From: SLJN01 sp964505385
GTDB lineage: Bacteria > Bacteroidota > Rhodothermia > Balneolales > Natronogracilivirgulaceae
NCBI GenBank assembly: GCA_964505385.1
Contig: CAZDIA010000024.1
Location: 1-43,907 of the forward strand
Reading direction: 5' to 3'
Length of the DNA: 43,907 bases
Below are positions 42,606-43,907 of this stretch, piece by piece (position 1 is the first letter of the stretch; each line of letters opens with the position of its first letter). The translations under genes and the position numbers were made by a program. The notes beneath the pieces are model-generated. The model was not told the DNA's origin. It searched no databases and was given only the letters and a program-made list of their open reading frames with translations.

Positions 42606-43778
42606 ATGAGCAAAAAAACGGATTACGACATTATTATTTCGGGAGGCGGATGCGCCGGGCTCAGCATGGCATGGCACTTGTACCGGTTTGGGCCGGCCGA
42701 TCAAAGTATTTTGCTGATAGAACCTGAAAGTGAATCACAAAATGATAAAACCTGGTGTTACTGGAATCCTAAAGCAGTACCATTTCATCACCTAAGAAAA
42801 CATACCTGGGATCACATCAACCTGATCACTGATTCATCAGATATTCAATGCCCTATTCATCCCCATCCCGGATATCATGCTATAGACAGCGCAACCTACC
42901 GCAACTGGATTCATCAGGATATAGCTAATCACCCCTACCTGAAAGTTGATCATGGCAAAACCAGATTTTGGAAAGAAACTGAGGATCGAGTTATTGTTTC
43001 AACTGATCATGGGGAAATTTCGGGAAAAATACTGTTTCAAAATCATGATGCCGGTAAAGATTTATTTTCCGAATCCAGGTTCGGTATAAAGCAGCATTTT
43101 GTTGGCTGGGAAATACAAGTTGATCGGCCACTCTTTAATCCCTCGCAGGCCACATTTATGGATTTTCGGGTTGATCAAAGCTCGGGTCTCGCATTTATGT
43201 ACATGCTGCCATGGTCTGAAAACAATGCTTTGTTTGAATTTACATTATTCAGCGTGGCAACCTTAACAAAAGAGGATTACGAGGAGGGTATAAAAAAATA
43301 TCTGAAAGATCACTATGATCTTAAAGACGATGATTACCGGATCAAGCGCAGCGAGCGGGGAGTAATTCCTATGGTAGAGAATGCCTATTCATCCGGCACG
43401 GAGCATGTACGGCCGATTGGTATTGTTTCCGGTGCGGCAAAACCCTCTTCCGGGTATGCGTTCACGCGCATTCAGAAACAGTGCCGATTTCTTGCCGAAT
43501 CAATGAAACAGCATCAACCGCCCCCTCACTACCCCGCCTCGCTCTATCGATATCGCGCTTATGATATCATAATGCTGCACATCATAAAAAACCGGCCGGA
43601 AGTTGCCATAAAAGCATTCGAAATGATGTTCTCAAACCTCCCCGCCCCCAAATTGCTACGTTTCCTTGATGAAGAAACATCTTTCAGAGAAGACCTGGCT
43701 ATACTTAATTCCGTTTCGAAATTACCTTTTCTGAATGCGACAATAAAAGAGCTTGGTCTGCTACTCAGAGGTGCATAG
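42606..43778 (+). CDS. crtY: Lycopene beta-cyclase (CrtY family)
   Basis: A 390-residue flavoprotein that cyclises the ends of lycopene to beta-carotene. It has the dinucleotide loop ISGGGCAGLSMAWHL at 11-25, then NDKTWCYWN, FVGWEIQVD, MDFRVDQ, YMLPWSENNALFEFTLFS and GAAKPSSGYAFTRIQ, all CrtY-family blocks in order. It implies carotenoid pigments in the host. Other carotenoid genes are not in the window. It follows the Dsd1-like gene by 20 bases. Confidence 0.92.
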   Translation: MSKKTDYDIIISGGGCAGLSMAWHLYRFGPADQSILLIEPESESQNDKTWCYWNPKAVPFHHLRKHTWDHINLITDSSDIQCPIHPHPGYHAIDSATYRNWIHQDIANHPYLKVDHGKTRFWKETEDRVIVSTDHGEISGKILFQNHDAGKDLFSESRFGIKQHFVGWEIQVDRPLFNPSQATFMDFRVDQSSGLAFMYMLPWSENNALFEFTLFSVATLTKEDYEEGIKKYLKDHYDLKDDDYRIKRSERGVIPMVENAYSSGTEHVRPIGIVSGAAKPSSGYAFTRIQKQCRFLAESMKQHQPPPHYPASLYRYRAYDIIMLHIIKNRPEVAIKAFEMMFSNLPAPKLLRFLDEETSFREDLAILNSVSKLPFLNATIKELGLLLRGA

Positions 43779-43828
43779 ATGCATTAGTCATTTTTTATGC
43801 CCTCATTCAGTGATTTTAGTTGTAAATA

Positions 43829-43901
43829 TGTTTGATGTTTGACGTTTTATGTTTGTTGATCCCTGAATTAGCTTGACCGGTGATTGTTGATTGTTAGTTA
43901 C
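43829..43901. repeat. 7-bp repeat units near the window edge
   Basis: TGTTTGA, TGTTTGA, CGTTTTA and TGTTTGT run without gaps from 43829 to 43856. TGATTGT twice and TAGTTAC follow at 43881-43901. The 7-bp period is that of the array at 38357, with a different unit. It lies just after crtY and may continue past the window, so an inverted partner cannot be excluded. Confidence 0.65.
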
Positions 43902-43907
43902 AGGTGT

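Overview
The window looks like chromosomal DNA from a Balneolota/Rhodothermota-type member of the wider Bacteroidota group, probably marine or mildly halophilic. Pointers are the Bacteroidota-type families (DUF4296 lipoprotein, TlpA lipoprotein, TonB receptor followed by DUF4249-like lipoproteins, PorT-like barrel, Hc1-like histone, GH3/beta-lactamase fusion, CrtY lycopene cyclase), many lipoproteins with acidic residues after the lipobox Cys, acid-rich proteins and weak Shine-Dalgarno use. This placement is inference from families, not a database match. I see no rRNA, tRNA, CRISPR array, phage or intact insertion sequence.

Layout. 1-4.7 kb: intergenic repeats and hairpins, a GNAT acetyltransferase, an aldo/keto reductase and a large zinc metalloprotease lipoprotein. 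4.8-6.4 kb (minus): a small membrane protein and a plant-type ferredoxin-NADP reductase. 6.8-10.7 kb: SDR, DUF4296 lipoprotein, VOC protein (minus), rsmI and lnt. 10.9-16.7 kb: TlpA lipoprotein (minus), then a MacA-like adaptor with two MacB-like permeases and no ATPase, and a DUF3267 membrane zincin. 17-23.7 kb: an outer-membrane locus with a TonB receptor, two tandem DUF4249-like lipoproteins, a decayed third copy, and two paralogous lipoproteins of unknown function. 23.8-27.5 kb (minus): PorT-like barrel, then lysA-tmk-dat. 27.8-35.4 kb: a five-gene run of penicillin-acylase-family hydrolase, BadF/GlcNAc-type kinase, GH3-beta-lactamase lipoprotein, two-domain cytidine deaminase and an amino-acid-kinase-like protein. 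35.5-43.8 kb: Hc1-like histone, M42 peptidase (minus), HD phosphohydrolase, small lipoprotein (minus), a protein with a voltage-sensor-like four-helix domain but no pore, an orphan anti-sigma-like protein, a D-serine dehydratase/D-threonine aldolase-like enzyme and lycopene cyclase.

Themes. Envelope biology dominates: lipoprotein N-acylation (lnt), outer-membrane import and surface lipoproteins, peptidoglycan precursors and turnover (dat, lysA, GH3/beta-lactamase, GlcNAc-type kinase) and export. The points most worth a second look are the pore-less voltage-sensor protein (39152-40219), the inverted 7/8-bp repeat arrays that run into the stop codons of convergent genes (10669-10802 and 38357-38457, with relatives at 155-277 and the right edge), the degenerate third DUF4249-like copy (21100-21530), the cytidine deaminase with an inactivated N-terminal domain, and a 94-bp inverted-repeat element between lysA and the acylase operon.
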